Shown here piece by piece: positions 26,041 to 33,876 of a stretch of DNA of 36,436 bases. Each line of letters opens with the position of its first letter. The first letter of the stretch is position 1. This DNA is from Collinsella intestinalis DSM 13280. Lineage in GTDB: Bacteria > Actinomycetota > Coriobacteriia > Coriobacteriales > Coriobacteriaceae. Below the pieces are notes generated by a model. The model saw only the letters and a program-made list of their open reading frames with translations, did no database searches and was not told the DNA's origin. The stretch spans positions 302,475-338,910 of the forward strand of contig NZ_GG692711.1 in the NCBI RefSeq assembly GCF_000156175.1, in the 5' to 3' direction. The translations under genes and the position numbers were made by a program.

Positions 26041-26106
26041 GTTTCGCTCCTGACCGCAGTGTGCTCTCATCTTGCTGAAATTGTCAGGCGGGCACCCGAA
26101 AAACTC

Positions 26107-26247
26107 AAGGTGTACGTTTTGGGGAAGGTTTTGACTCAAATCACGTCGAACGCCCTTTGCTCGCTTTGCGCGACCTGGGGTTTTGCTGCCGGATTGCCGC
26201 GCACAATGCCGTAATTCGATCAAAACGTTCCCCAAAACGTACACTTT
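26107..26247. mobile_element. 141-bp MITE-like element with 28-bp terminal inverted repeats
   Basis: The left end 26107-26134 (aaggtgtacgttttgggg...) and right end 26220-26247 are inverted repeats matching at 26 of 28 positions. Weaker pairing continues inward for about 10 nt. The interior has no coding frame of note. No clear target-site duplication is seen. Size and structure resemble a miniature inverted-repeat element, lying in the upstream region of the amidohydrolase gene. Confidence 0.65.
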
Positions 26248-26411
26248 GCGGAAAAGGACCCCCGGACACGGCTTTAAATCGTCGAAAGCCTTCCATCGAA
26301 CGCAAAAGACATGTAGACAGTGGGGAAACCCCCAACGAGCCAAAGGCGCTCACGTGCGGGTGAAAAGATTCCCCCAGCACTTACACGCTGTCAAAAAATG
26401 CGACGTATAAA

Positions 26412-26441
26412 GAAAAAAGCCAGACACACACGGTGCCTGGC
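26412..26441 (-). terminator. Terminator of tRNA-Thr
   Basis: On the minus strand GCCAGGCAC / GTGTCTGGC forms a 9-bp stem (one G-T pair) followed by TTTTTTCTTT. It begins 14 nt past the encoded CCA of the tRNA. Confidence 0.88.
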
Positions 26442-26454
26442 CTTTAAAATTCGA

Positions 26455-26530
26455 TGGAGCCAGCGACCGGGCTCGAACCGGTGACCCCCGCTTTACGAGA
26501 GCGGTGCTCTGCCAACTGAGCTACGCTGGC
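26455..26530 (-). tRNA. tRNA-Thr (anticodon CGT)
   Basis: On the minus strand the 76-nt sequence folds as a cloverleaf. The acceptor stem is GCCAGCG/CGCTGGC, the D arm is GCTCAGTTGGCAGAGC, and the anticodon stem is CCGCT/AGCGG with loop CTCGTAA, giving anticodon CGT for codon ACG. The T arm carries GGTTCGAACCC. Discriminator U and an encoded CCA follow. It has its own promoter and terminator. Confidence 0.96.
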
Positions 26531-26572
26531 GACTCCATGGCGGAGCGGACTGAGCCGTTCCGACGATTGTCT

Positions 26573-26601
26573 ATAGTACGTGGAAATGCGCTCCCGCGCA
26601 A
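26573..26601 (-). promoter_or_regulatory. Promoter of tRNA-Thr
   Basis: Minus-strand TTGCGC (26601-26596), a 17-nt spacer, and TACTAT (26578-26573), about 43 nt before the mature 5' end. Confidence 0.55.
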
Positions 26602-26640
26602 GTGCCTAACGCACGGTTAGAAAAACTCTTCTCCACGCGC

Positions 26641-27456
26641 TTATGCACCGATACGGCGGATCGTGGCGAGGGCAAGGGCCTGCATCGCCTCGGCGGCCGC
26701 GTCGGCGGCGCCCAGCACCTTGGCGTGGCTTTCGCCCGGACAGCCGGCCTTGTTGGTGACGAGCGCGATTCCGAGCACCTCCATCCCCATGGCGCGGGCC
26801 ATGATGGCCTCGCACACGGTCGACATGCCCACGTAATCGGCACCGAGCGTGCCGAGCATGCGGATCTCGGCGGGCGTCTCGTAGCTGGGACCGAGGAGGC
26901 CGGCGTACACACCCTCTGCGAGCTCCATGCCAAGCTCGGACGCAGCCTCGCGCGCCAGGCCGGAGAGATACGGGGAGTAGGCCCCCGCCATCGAGACAAA
27001 CGGACTGTCCAGGCCGGCTGCGGCAACGCCCGCGGGCGATGCGAGCGGGTTGCGTCCGGTGAGGTTGATCTGATCGGTGATGATGCCGACGGTACCAGGA
27101 GCGATGGCGCCCACCGCGCCGGTCGCACAGCTCAACACGATGCTGCGGCAACCCAGCTTGTGAGCATGCCGCACGAGCGAGGTCACCTGCAGGGCATCGT
27201 AACCCTGGTACATGTGCACGCGACCGGGATACACCACCACGGGCACGCCATCGAGCTCACCCACGAGAACCGTGAAGCTATGGCCCTCCACCGGGATCGC
27301 CTCCGTGGGGAACCCATCGATGTCGCTGTACGGGATGTGTCGCACCACGCGAACGCGCTCACCCAGCGAACCCAGACCGCTGCCCAGCACGATGGCGATC
27401 GGATGCTCCATGGTCGGCTTGCACCATGCGGCAACTTTCTCAAACGTCTCGTCCAT
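26641..27456 (-). CDS. Purine nucleoside phosphorylase
   Basis: PNP cleaves purine ribonucleosides and deoxyribonucleosides with phosphate for salvage. The 271-residue, trimeric-type (PNP/MTAP family) protein has the phosphate loop VLGSGLGSLG (~residues 23-32), GRVHMYQGY, SCATGAVG where NAAGG is usual, the purine-site signature GLLGPSYETPAEIRMLG, GADYVGMSTVCEAIMA, and LVTNKAG, whose Asn suggests 6-oxopurine specificity. The start has AAAGGA 8 nt upstream. No pentose or deoxyribose gene is adjacent; the tRNA gene follows on the same strand. Confidence 0.94.
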   Translation of the reverse strand: MDETFEKVAAWCKPTMEHPIAIVLGSGLGSLGERVRVVRHIPYSDIDGFPTEAIPVEGHSFTVLVGELDGVPVVVYPGRVHMYQGYDALQVTSLVRHAHKLGCRSIVLSCATGAVGAIAPGTVGIITDQINLTGRNPLASPAGVAAAGLDSPFVSMAGAYSPYLSGLAREAASELGMELAEGVYAGLLGPSYETPAEIRMLGTLGADYVGMSTVCEAIMARAMGMEVLGIALVTNKAGCPGESHAKVLGAADAAAEAMQALALATIRRIGA

Positions 27457-27629
27457 GACGACCGTCCTTTCTCCTTGCATAAGCCGGAGGCGGGTCGAGC
27501 CCCTCCCCCACAGGCACTTCTTCAGCATAGCAAGTCACCCGTTTGCGGCAGGCGCAACCCGTGAGCGGCTCCGATGACGAGCTGGGCGTCACAACGCGCA
27601 GGTCCAGCGCGTAGATTCGGCACAAAAAA

Positions 27630-27674
27630 TGGTCGCGATGTGCCAGGCTGTCGCAGCGTGGCACATCGCAACCA
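27630..27674. repeat. Dispersed hairpin repeat, copy 4
   Basis: Arms tggtcgcgatgtgcca and tggcacatcgcaacca (one mismatch in 16, tolerable as G-U) around a 13-nt loop. Its stem base matches copies 1-3 some 16 kb away. Confidence 0.82.
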
Positions 27675-27700
27675 AAACGGCGGGCGCGGCGGGCGGTTAC

Positions 27701-27743
27701 GGTCGTAAATTGCCTGCCTGTCACAGAGCGGCACATCGCGACC
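27701..27743. repeat. Dispersed hairpin repeat, copy 5 (degenerate)
   Basis: Arms ggtcgtaaattgcc and ggcacatcgcgacc have four mismatches in 14. The loop tgtcacagagc resembles that of copy 3. It lies 26 nt from copy 4 and looks like a decayed member. Confidence 0.6.
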
Positions 27744-27806
27744 AAACCTCGAGATGCCGCAGCACATTCAGCCGGCGCGCGCGGCTAGCGCAAGCAGCCG
27801 AGCATC

Positions 27807-29012
27807 TTAGGCATACAGGCCAAAGAGCTCGACATCAGCCTCGCCGAAGAGCTCGTTGACATAGGACGTCCACTTGGCGTTCGCGCCCTGCGACTCGAGC
27901 ATGTACTGCTGGTACGCGACGGCATAGGCCTTCTGGGCCTGGGCATAGGTCGCAGACTCGGGAGTGATCTCCTCGCCGGCGAGCGCGGTGGCGTAAGCGC
28001 CGTCGAGCTTAGCCCAGGTACCAGCCTCGGCATCCCACTCCTTACCAGCCAGATCGATGATATAGGCGGCGTACTCGGCCTTGGCCTCGTTCTCGTCGCC
28101 GCTCTCGGGCTCGGCGGGGGCCTCGGGCATGGCGGGCGCGTCGTCCATCACGCTCTGATACAGCTTTTGGATGGTGCCCTGCTCACGCACGATCTGCTTT
28201 GCCTGATCCTCACTCACGCCGTACTGATCGGCGATAGCGGAGAAGTCGGAGGTGCCCAGGGAGGCCTCGGCAGAGGAAGAAAGATCTTCATCACTCAGCT
28301 CGATGCCTTGCTTGGACGCCTCCTCCAACAGGATGCGGTTGCGCACATAGGAAAGAACCGCGTCAGCGGAAGGAGCGGGGTAGTTGCCGCCCTCGTCCTT
28401 CACGCTGTCGAGGCTGTACTGGCTCTCGATGGCCTCACGGGCACTGATCTTGTGCGAGGCCCCCTTGAACTTCCAGGTTGCGACCGTCGCGTCGAGCTCG
28501 CTCTCCGCAAAAACGGGAGCGCTCACGCCCTTGGAGCCAAAGCCGCCGGAACCAAGGAAGTAACCGGAAACACCGGCAACGATCACGGCGACGAGCGCGC
28601 CGGCGATGAAGTACTTATGCTTGCCCATCATTGCTCGCTGCATGCGCGTCTTCTTCGGGCGCGCCGCGCGCGATGTGACGGCAGGGGCGGCGGTAGAGGA
28701 ATCCGCAGAGGCGTCTGCCGCGGGCTCGGAGTCCTCCACGCCCTCGGGCTCGGGCTCGCCATCGGCCTCGCCGGCGTCGGCGGCGCCGCCCTCCTCGGCG
28801 TCGGCATCCAACAGCTCGGGATCGGCCTCGAGCTCACGCTCGGCCTCGGCGGCCGCCGTCTTGCCGGAAATGTCCTCGGCGGTCAGGCCCTCGTGAATTT
28901 CCACGTGCTCGACCTCATCATCGCTGTTCGGGCCCTCGCCGCGGCCGACGACCTCGATCCCGTCGATGTACTCGTTATCCTCGGAATCGTCCTTCTTCAT
29001 GATCAGACCCAT
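27807..29012 (-). CDS. Membrane-anchored SurA/PrsA-like foldase-type protein
   Basis: The 401-residue protein has a long acidic cytoplasmic N-terminus (residues 1 to ~115, rich in Glu/Asp/Ala) and a basic stretch RAARPKKTRMQRAMMGKH. One membrane helix follows (IAGALVAVIVAGVSGYFLG, ~130-150), then an extracellular helical domain. There, ISAREAIESQYS, VLSYVRNRILLEEASKQGI and SDEDLSSSAEASL resemble the SurA/PrsA N-terminal chaperone fold. No parvulin isomerase domain is seen. Such proteins help fold exported proteins; that role is inferred. The start has GGGAG 8 nt upstream. It is monocistronic; a 7-bp palindrome lies just upstream. Confidence 0.78.
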   Translation of the reverse strand: MGLIMKKDDSEDNEYIDGIEVVGRGEGPNSDDEVEHVEIHEGLTAEDISGKTAAAEAERELEADPELLDADAEEGGAADAGEADGEPEPEGVEDSEPAADASADSSTAAPAVTSRAARPKKTRMQRAMMGKHKYFIAGALVAVIVAGVSGYFLGSGGFGSKGVSAPVFAESELDATVATWKFKGASHKISAREAIESQYSLDSVKDEGGNYPAPSADAVLSYVRNRILLEEASKQGIELSDEDLSSSAEASLGTSDFSAIADQYGVSEDQAKQIVREQGTIQKLYQSVMDDAPAMPEAPAEPESGDENEAKAEYAAYIIDLAGKEWDAEAGTWAKLDGAYATALAGEEITPESATYAQAQKAYAVAYQQYMLESQGANAKWTSYVNELFGEADVELFGLYA

Positions 29013-29046
29013 GCGGTCCGCTCCCTTCACCTTACCTGGCGGATTG

Positions 29047-29065
29047 TCGTATCAAGCCGATACGA
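29047..29065. promoter_or_regulatory. Palindrome upstream of the PrsA-like gene
   Basis: tcgtatc-aagcc-gatacga, a perfect 7-bp inverted repeat 35-53 nt upstream of the start codon. It could be an operator or a leader hairpin. Confidence 0.35.
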
Positions 29066-29077
29066 TACCCAAAAATA

Positions 29078-29113
29078 AACGGGGATACGCCTCAAAACGA
29101 GCGCATCCCCGTT
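29078..29113 (-). terminator. Terminator of the HEAT/isocitrate dehydrogenase operon
   Basis: Arms aacggggatacgc / gcgcatccccgtt (one mismatch in 13) with a 10-nt loop, followed on the minus strand by TATTTTTGGG. It lies about 130 nt past the dehydrogenase stop. Confidence 0.8.
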
Positions 29114-29204
29114 AAGGTTTGCTTAATTGCACAATGTGATGCCCCAGTGCGACGCCGCGCGCATCGATACCGCGGATCGGCGCAAAAGGGAAGGGTCACA
29201 CCTC

Positions 29205-29237
29205 ATGTGTAAAATGCACCCGTCCCCAATTACACAT
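29205..29237. repeat. 33-nt dispersed repeat, copy B
   Basis: Reverse-complement match (28 of 33) to 23687-23719. Here the ends are a clean 8-bp inverted repeat, atgtgtaa / ttacacat, around ttggggacgggtgcatt. It sits just past the dehydrogenase stop. Confidence 0.78.
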
Positions 29238-29241
29238 CCGG

Positions 29242-30327
29242 CTACGAAAGGTGCGCGATGACCGCGTCGGCGTAATCCTGCGTCCCCGCAGCACCCTCGG
29301 CGCTACCGGTAAGTGCGCGCTGCACATCCCCGGTGACGCACGTCCCCTCGGCGAGCGTGGCGCGAACAGCCGCGCGGATGCGCTCGGCGGCATCGGCCTC
29401 GCCCAAGTGGTCGAGCATCATCGCAGCGGAGAGAATCTCGGCCGTGGGATTGGCGATGTCCTTACCCGCGATATCGGGCGCACTGCCATGCGTGGGCTCG
29501 AAGATCGCCGCGTCCGTGCCGATATTGGCACCGGGCGCCATGCCAAGACCGCCCACCAAACCGGCGCACAGGTCGCTCACGATGTCGCCATACAGGTTCA
29601 GGCATACGAGCACATCGAAATCACGGGGCTCCTGAACCAGGCCCATGCACGTGGCGTCCACGATCTTATCGTTGAACTCGATATCGGGATAGCGCTCAGC
29701 CACCTCGCGCGCCACACGCAGATACAGACCGTCGGTCGCCTTCATGATATTGGCTTTGTGCACGCACGTGACCTTCTTGCGACCGCAGCGACGGGCGTAC
29801 TCGAACGCGTACTCGACGATACGGCGCGAACGCTCGATGGAGATCGGCTTGATGGAAATAGCCGAATCGGAGGCGAAGGGCTTCTGACCAGATGCCTCGA
29901 CGAGCTCGGCGAGCTTCACGACCTCGGGCGCACCCTCGTCGAACTCGATGCCCGCGTAGAGGTCCTCGGTGTTCTCGCGCACGATCACCAGGTCGACGTC
30001 GCGGTAGCGCGAGCCGTCGCCGGGCTGGGAAAGGCAGGGGCGCACGCAGGCATACAGGTCGAACTCCTTACGCAGGGCGACATTGACGCTGCGGAAGCCC
30101 GTGCCCACCGGCGTGGTGATGGGGCCCTTGATGGCAACCTTGGTGGAACGCACAGCCTCGAGCACATGCTCGGGCAGCGGCGTGCCGTACTCATCCATCA
30201 CGCCGGCACCGGCGTTCTGGACATTCCAGTTGATCTGGACACCGGTTGCCTCGACCACACGGCGCATCGCGCTCGTGATCTCGGGGCCGATGCCGTCACC
30301 GGGGATCAGTACAACGTCGTGGGCCAT
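29242..30327 (-). CDS. Isocitrate/isopropylmalate dehydrogenase family protein (probable NAD-isocitrate dehydrogenase)
   Basis: A beta-decarboxylating dehydrogenase of 361 residues. Motifs: LIPGDGIGPE at the N-terminus; substrate segment FRSVNVALRKEFDLYACVRP; VRENTEDLYAG; the catalytic-Lys region VTCVHKANIMKATDGLYL; metal-binding LNLYGDIVSDLCAGLVGGLG; FEPTHGSAPDIAGKDIANP. These fit NAD-dependent isocitrate dehydrogenases better than LeuB, although homoisocitrate or another substrate is possible. It would make 2-oxoglutarate and NADH in the cytoplasm. The start has GAGGAG 6 nt upstream, inside the end of the HEAT-like gene, 3 nt away, so the two are co-translated. Confidence 0.92.
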   Translation of the reverse strand: MAHDVVLIPGDGIGPEITSAMRRVVEATGVQINWNVQNAGAGVMDEYGTPLPEHVLEAVRSTKVAIKGPITTPVGTGFRSVNVALRKEFDLYACVRPCLSQPGDGSRYRDVDLVIVRENTEDLYAGIEFDEGAPEVVKLAELVEASGQKPFASDSAISIKPISIERSRRIVEYAFEYARRCGRKKVTCVHKANIMKATDGLYLRVAREVAERYPDIEFNDKIVDATCMGLVQEPRDFDVLVCLNLYGDIVSDLCAGLVGGLGMAPGANIGTDAAIFEPTHGSAPDIAGKDIANPTAEILSAAMMLDHLGEADAAERIRAAVRATLAEGTCVTGDVQRALTGSAEGAAGTQDYADAVIAHLS

Positions 30328-30330
30328 GAG

Positions 30331-31026
30331 TTACTCCTCGTCTTCGTCCTCGGCATCGCTCTTCTTGGCGCGTACCTTCTTCTGCGGGTTGTCGAGCTTG
30401 AAGCGCTTGACCAGCGCGTCGTAAATCTCACGCGAGCGGACGCGCAGGTAGCTGCCCTTGCCGTTCTCGGCGTCGAACTGGAGTCGGCCGGCTAGCTCGG
30501 CGGCAACGGAACCCGAGATCTGACCATGCGCGAAGGAGAAGAGCAGTGCCAGCATATCGCGGTACTCAAGATCACCGTGATAGCACTGGATGGCCTCGTC
30601 GATGATGGGCCACACCTTCTCGGAGCGGCGGCGCTCCGTGGCGCCCCACACTACGAGGAAACGGAAGGCGGACAAGCGCAGCGGGGCCGAAATCTCATCG
30701 AACAGGGCGGCCTCGGCGCCCTCGTACGCGGCGCCGCACTCCTTGGCATGCTCGGGAACGAGCAGCGTCAATGCGTCGAGCACCTCCCAGCGGGTCTGGG
30801 CCTCCGGGCGATACAGGGCGTCCACCAGCTGCTCGATAAAGGGGGCGAGCAGATCGGGCTCGCGCTCGGCGAGCAGGTTCACCACGCGTCCGGCGAGCTG
30901 GCGGGTGCGACGGCTCGAGCTGGACAGGTCCTCGATGAGGGCGGACAGGGCGTCGGCACTGTTCTCGACGCTCGCGAGGCGGGCGGCCTCCTCGGGGGAA
31001 AGCTCGACAAGGTTCTCTTCTGCCAT
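30331..31026 (-). CDS. HEAT-repeat-like helical protein
   Basis: The 231-residue product is almost all amphipathic helix pairs (RRTRQLAGRVVNLLAEREPD, APFIEQLVDALYRPEAQTRW, EVLDALTLLVPEHAKECG), characteristic of HEAT/ARM-type scaffolds. It ends in a basic then acidic tail (KKVRAKKSDAEDEDEE). The start has AGAGG 9 nt upstream. It precedes the isocitrate dehydrogenase gene by 3 nt and shares its transcript, so it may act with that enzyme, but no function can be assigned. I recognise no named family. It is probably cytoplasmic. Confidence 0.82.
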   Translation of the reverse strand: MAEENLVELSPEEAARLASVENSADALSALIEDLSSSSRRTRQLAGRVVNLLAEREPDLLAPFIEQLVDALYRPEAQTRWEVLDALTLLVPEHAKECGAAYEGAEAALFDEISAPLRLSAFRFLVVWGATERRRSEKVWPIIDEAIQCYHGDLEYRDMLALLFSFAHGQISGSVAAELAGRLQFDAENGKGSYLRVRSREIYDALVKRFKLDNPQKKVRAKKSDAEDEDEE

Positions 31027-31163
31027 GGGTGCGTACCTCTTATCTTTCTCTTGCGGCGAACATCCGAATTATCGTATGGACGGGCCCATCGGTCCAGGGC
31101 AAATGTGCACGGTCGAAAGGCCTGAAGCGAGCTCTGGGCGCAACCGCCGCCCGCGGGACCCAT

Positions 31164-31198
31164 CCGAGTGCGCCCGCGGAAAGTCCGCGGGCGCTCGG
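31164..31198. terminator. Strong hairpin after the small membrane-protein gene
   Basis: A 10-bp stem cgcccgcgga / tccgcgggcg extended by ccgag / ctcgg with a bulge. It begins 11 nt past the stop of the minus-strand gene. The T-tract (gttgttttta) is on the plus side, so termination on the minus strand would rely on the hairpin alone. Confidence 0.4.
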
Positions 31199-31208
31199 GG
31201 TGTTGTTT

Positions 31209-31649
31209 TTAGGCGTCGCGGGACTGCCTTGAGGGCGAACCCGCAGAGCCCTTGTCGTCGATTGAAATCAAGTCGGGGCCGGCCTCTCCGGTCTTGCGAC
31301 GGCGACGATACGCCTCGCCGGTACCCTTCTCGGCGACCTTTCGATGGCGCTTGTTGACGTCCATGAAGTTATCGAGCCACTTCCAGGGGCCCGAAGATTC
31401 GCCGAAGCCCATCTTGAGGCCGGCGATGTACCCGGCCAAGACGCCCATCAAGATGATTTGGATCATCATGGCGGGAGTGAGCGCAACTGCCAGCACGACC
31501 GCGACGAGGCCTCCGATATTGGCGGCCCAGTAGGCGCGCGCGGTGACGAGGTAGCGACGGCCCAGTTCCTGACCGATCAGAAAACCGATGTAGACGGCAA
31601 AGCCGAACACCATGACATAGGTGATGATGTAGACCCAGTTAGCCGGCAT
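31209..31649 (-). CDS. Small membrane protein of unknown function
   Basis: A 146-residue protein with three hydrophobic segments (YIITYVMVFGFAVYIGFLIG, then ANIGGLVAVVLAVALTPAMM and a closely following IILMGVLAGYIAGLKMG). A basic, polar cytoplasmic tail follows (VNKRHRKVAEKGTGEAYRRR and a Ser/Gly/Asp-rich end). The start has GAGGGG upstream. It begins 6 nt after the stop of the dehydrogenase with the His/Cys tail and is surely co-transcribed with it. Whether the two proteins work together is unknown; I recognise no family. Confidence 0.8.
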   Translation of the reverse strand: MPANWVYIITYVMVFGFAVYIGFLIGQELGRRYLVTARAYWAANIGGLVAVVLAVALTPAMMIQIILMGVLAGYIAGLKMGFGESSGPWKWLDNFMDVNKRHRKVAEKGTGEAYRRRRKTGEAGPDLISIDDKGSAGSPSRQSRDA

Positions 31650-31655
31650 GCCCGC

Positions 31656-32756
31656 TTACCCCTCGTGATGGTGACCGCAATGACACTCGTGGCCCTCGCC
31701 GTGACCGTGGCCACCGCAGCACTCGTGGTCTTCGCCGTGGCCGTGGCCGCCGCAGCAGCACTCGTGGTCCTCGCCGTGGCCGTGGCCATGGTCGTGACCG
31801 CAGCCGCAATCGCACTCATCGTCGTGCTCGTGCTGGGCCGCGTAAAGCGACCAATCCAGACCCGCGGCGACGGCTTCGGCCTCCTCCTGGTACAGCAGGC
31901 TGATGGCCTGGGTGCCCATGCGGCCGCCGCCGATGGCGTCGAGCATGTCATACAGGGTGAACGCGGTATCGGCGCCGGGCAGGGCGATCTCCTTCTCCTC
32001 GGCGACCGTGAGCGCCAAGCCCAGGTCCTTGAGGAAGTGCTCGACCAGGAAGCCGGGCTTGTAGTCGCCGTCGATCGCCTTAGGGGCGAGCTGCTGCATG
32101 GCGCCGGAGTTGCCCGTACCGGAGCAGATCATCTCGCGCACCTGCTCGACGTCGAGATCGTTTTGCTGAGCAAAGGAGAGGGCGTCGGCCATGCCTACCA
32201 TGGCGCTCGCCAGGGCGACCTGGTTGGAGAGCTTCGCGGCCTGGCCCTTGCCGGCACCGCCGAAGCAGCAGATCTTGGAGGTGAAGGTCTCGAGCACCTC
32301 GCGGACGGGCTCGATATCGCGCTCGGTAGCGCCGATGATGGCCGTGAGGGTGCCGGCGATGGCACCGGACTCGCCGCCCGTCACGGGGCAGTCGAAGGCG
32401 TGCTTGCCGCACACCTCGGCGGCGCCGGCGATATCGCGGGCGAGCTCGGGCGCGCTGGTGGTGAGGTCGATGAGGTAGGCACCATCCTTGGCAGAGGCCA
32501 GCAGGCCCTCGCCCGCCAGGTAGACCTCCTCCACATCCGTGGGGAAGCCGACCATGCTAAAGACCACGTCGGCGTCCTTGGCGGCCTCGGCGACGGAATC
32601 GGCCCAGGCGGCGCCGCGCTCGATGAGGTCGGCGGCCTTTTCCTTGGTGCGGTTGTAGACGGTGAGCTCGTAGCCCGCGTCCATGATGTGGCCGGCAATG
32701 GGTGCGCCCATGATGCCGGTGCCGATGAAGGCGATCTTGAGGTTCTTGCTTGCCAT
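31656..32756 (-). CDS. 3-hydroxyisobutyrate-dehydrogenase-family oxidoreductase with His/Cys-rich tail
   Basis: Residues 1-305 form a normal NAD(P)-dependent beta-hydroxyacid dehydrogenase. The dinucleotide motif is FIGTGIMGAPIAGHI (10-24), the substrate loop is CPVTGGESGAIAGTL (123-137), catalytic Lys175 and Asn178 lie in GAGKGQAAKLSNQ, and a C-terminal helical half follows. Substrates of the family include 3-hydroxyisobutyrate and tartronate semialdehyde; this one is unassigned. Residues 309-366 are a tail of 17 His and 10 Cys in repeats of HGHGEDHECC type, unlike the family, which normally ends near 290-300. It looks like a metal-binding or storage tail. The start has GGAG 8 nt upstream. 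It leads an operon with the small membrane protein. Confidence 0.92.
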   Translation of the reverse strand: MASKNLKIAFIGTGIMGAPIAGHIMDAGYELTVYNRTKEKAADLIERGAAWADSVAEAAKDADVVFSMVGFPTDVEEVYLAGEGLLASAKDGAYLIDLTTSAPELARDIAGAAEVCGKHAFDCPVTGGESGAIAGTLTAIIGATERDIEPVREVLETFTSKICCFGGAGKGQAAKLSNQVALASAMVGMADALSFAQQNDLDVEQVREMICSGTGNSGAMQQLAPKAIDGDYKPGFLVEHFLKDLGLALTVAEEKEIALPGADTAFTLYDMLDAIGGGRMGTQAISLLYQEEAEAVAAGLDWSLYAAQHEHDDECDCGCGHDHGHGHGEDHECCCGGHGHGEDHECCGGHGHGEGHECHCGHHHEG

Positions 32757-32845
32757 ATGCAACGCTCCTTTTGACGTTTGTTCGACGAATGGGCGACGAT
32801 GGCGGATGCCACCGCCGGAGCCAGGCGGACCGACCCCGGTGCTCG

Positions 32846-33802
32846 CTATTCCCCGCGGACGCGGCTGGCGATGCGGTCGGTCAGGGAGATCTTCTCCGAG
32901 CGGTTCTTACCCCAGAAGATAAGGGCGACCATACCCGGTCCGACATGCGAGCCGATCGTAGGACCCACCGAACCGCGCAGGATGGTGAGGTCCGCACAGC
33001 CGGGCTCCTTACGAACGGCAGCCTCGAGCCAATCGGCATCCTTCTCGGCGTCGGAGGAGACGATGGCGAGCGGCAGAGTCGGGTCGAACTCGTAGTTCTC
33101 GGTGAATGACTTGATAAGCGACTTGAGCGCCTTCTTGCGGCCGCGGTTCACGCCGATGAGCGAAAGGGCCCCGGCCAGGTCGAAGGACAGCTCGGGCTTG
33201 ATATCGAGCTTGGAGGAGAGGGACGCCGCTGCGGGCGGGATGCGTCCGCCGGCGGAGAGCGCATCGAGGCTGTCCAGGGTGAAGTAACCGTGGATGTAGG
33301 TCTTTGCCTCATTGGCCCATTCGGCCAGCTGGCGCGCGCTCAGACCGGCCGCGCGCTGACGCACGGCCTCCATGGCGAGCAGCTCGCCGCACGCGCAGGG
33401 CAGTGCGTTGTCCACCACGTAGAGCTCGAAATCGGGATGATCGGCGCGCACTTGCTCGGCCGCATGGCAGGCGGAGTTGTAGCTTGAGGAGAGCGCGCTC
33501 GTGAAGCACAGATACACCGTGGGCGTGCCCTCTTCGGCGCATTTGGTGAAGAACTCGAGGTACTGACCGATCGAGATCGCCGAGGTCGAGGCCTTGGAGC
33601 CCTCACGCAGCTTGTCGTAGAACTCCGAAGGGGTGATGGTGCTCCAGATATCGTCGGTGTACTCGACGCCATCGAGGATGTAGGGAAATCCCAAGATGTC
33701 CACTTCGAGTGTGGCCGCGATCTCGGGGGTGAGATCGGCACAGGTGTCGATAACGATGCGGCACATGCGCGGGACCTCGTACGAGGCGGTGGTGTTGCCC
33801 AT
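32846..33802 (-). CDS. DegV family fatty-acid-binding protein
   Basis: DegV proteins bind fatty acids; in Firmicutes FakB members present them to the kinase FakA. The 318-residue protein shows CRIVIDTCADLTPEI at the N-terminus, the STSAISIGQY fatty-acid-headgroup segment, CFTSALSSSYNSA, a hinge FTLDSLDALSAGGRI, and the C-terminal GPTIGSHVGPGMVALIFWG typical of the family. It has a few extra residues before the first strand. The start has GGAG 5 nt upstream. There is no fakA nearby. It lies between the HPF gene terminator and the dehydrogenase operon and is probably monocistronic. Confidence 0.93.
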   Translation of the reverse strand: MGNTTASYEVPRMCRIVIDTCADLTPEIAATLEVDILGFPYILDGVEYTDDIWSTITPSEFYDKLREGSKASTSAISIGQYLEFFTKCAEEGTPTVYLCFTSALSSSYNSACHAAEQVRADHPDFELYVVDNALPCACGELLAMEAVRQRAAGLSARQLAEWANEAKTYIHGYFTLDSLDALSAGGRIPPAAASLSSKLDIKPELSFDLAGALSLIGVNRGRKKALKSLIKSFTENYEFDPTLPLAIVSSDAEKDADWLEAAVRKEPGCADLTILRGSVGPTIGSHVGPGMVALIFWGKNRSEKISLTDRIASRVRGE

Positions 33803-33823
33803 GGACGCTCCTCAATACAGCAA

Positions 33824-33850
33824 GGCGGCCACCCACATGGGATGGCCGCC
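33824..33850 (-). terminator. Probable terminator of hpf
   Basis: Stem ggcggcca / tggccgcc extended by cc/gg past one mismatch, 4-nt loop region, followed on the minus strand by TTGCTGTATTG. It lies 27 nt past the hpf stop and immediately before the DegV ribosome binding site. Confidence 0.55.
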
Positions 33851-33876
33851 ATCCAGATCATGCAATGGACGCTATT

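Larger units (their letters stand above)
27457..27806. other. 350-nt spacer with hairpin repeats
   Basis: The spacer between the PrsA-like gene and PNP holds two members of the dispersed hairpin family (27630-27743) and no gene I can support. Confidence 0.5.
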
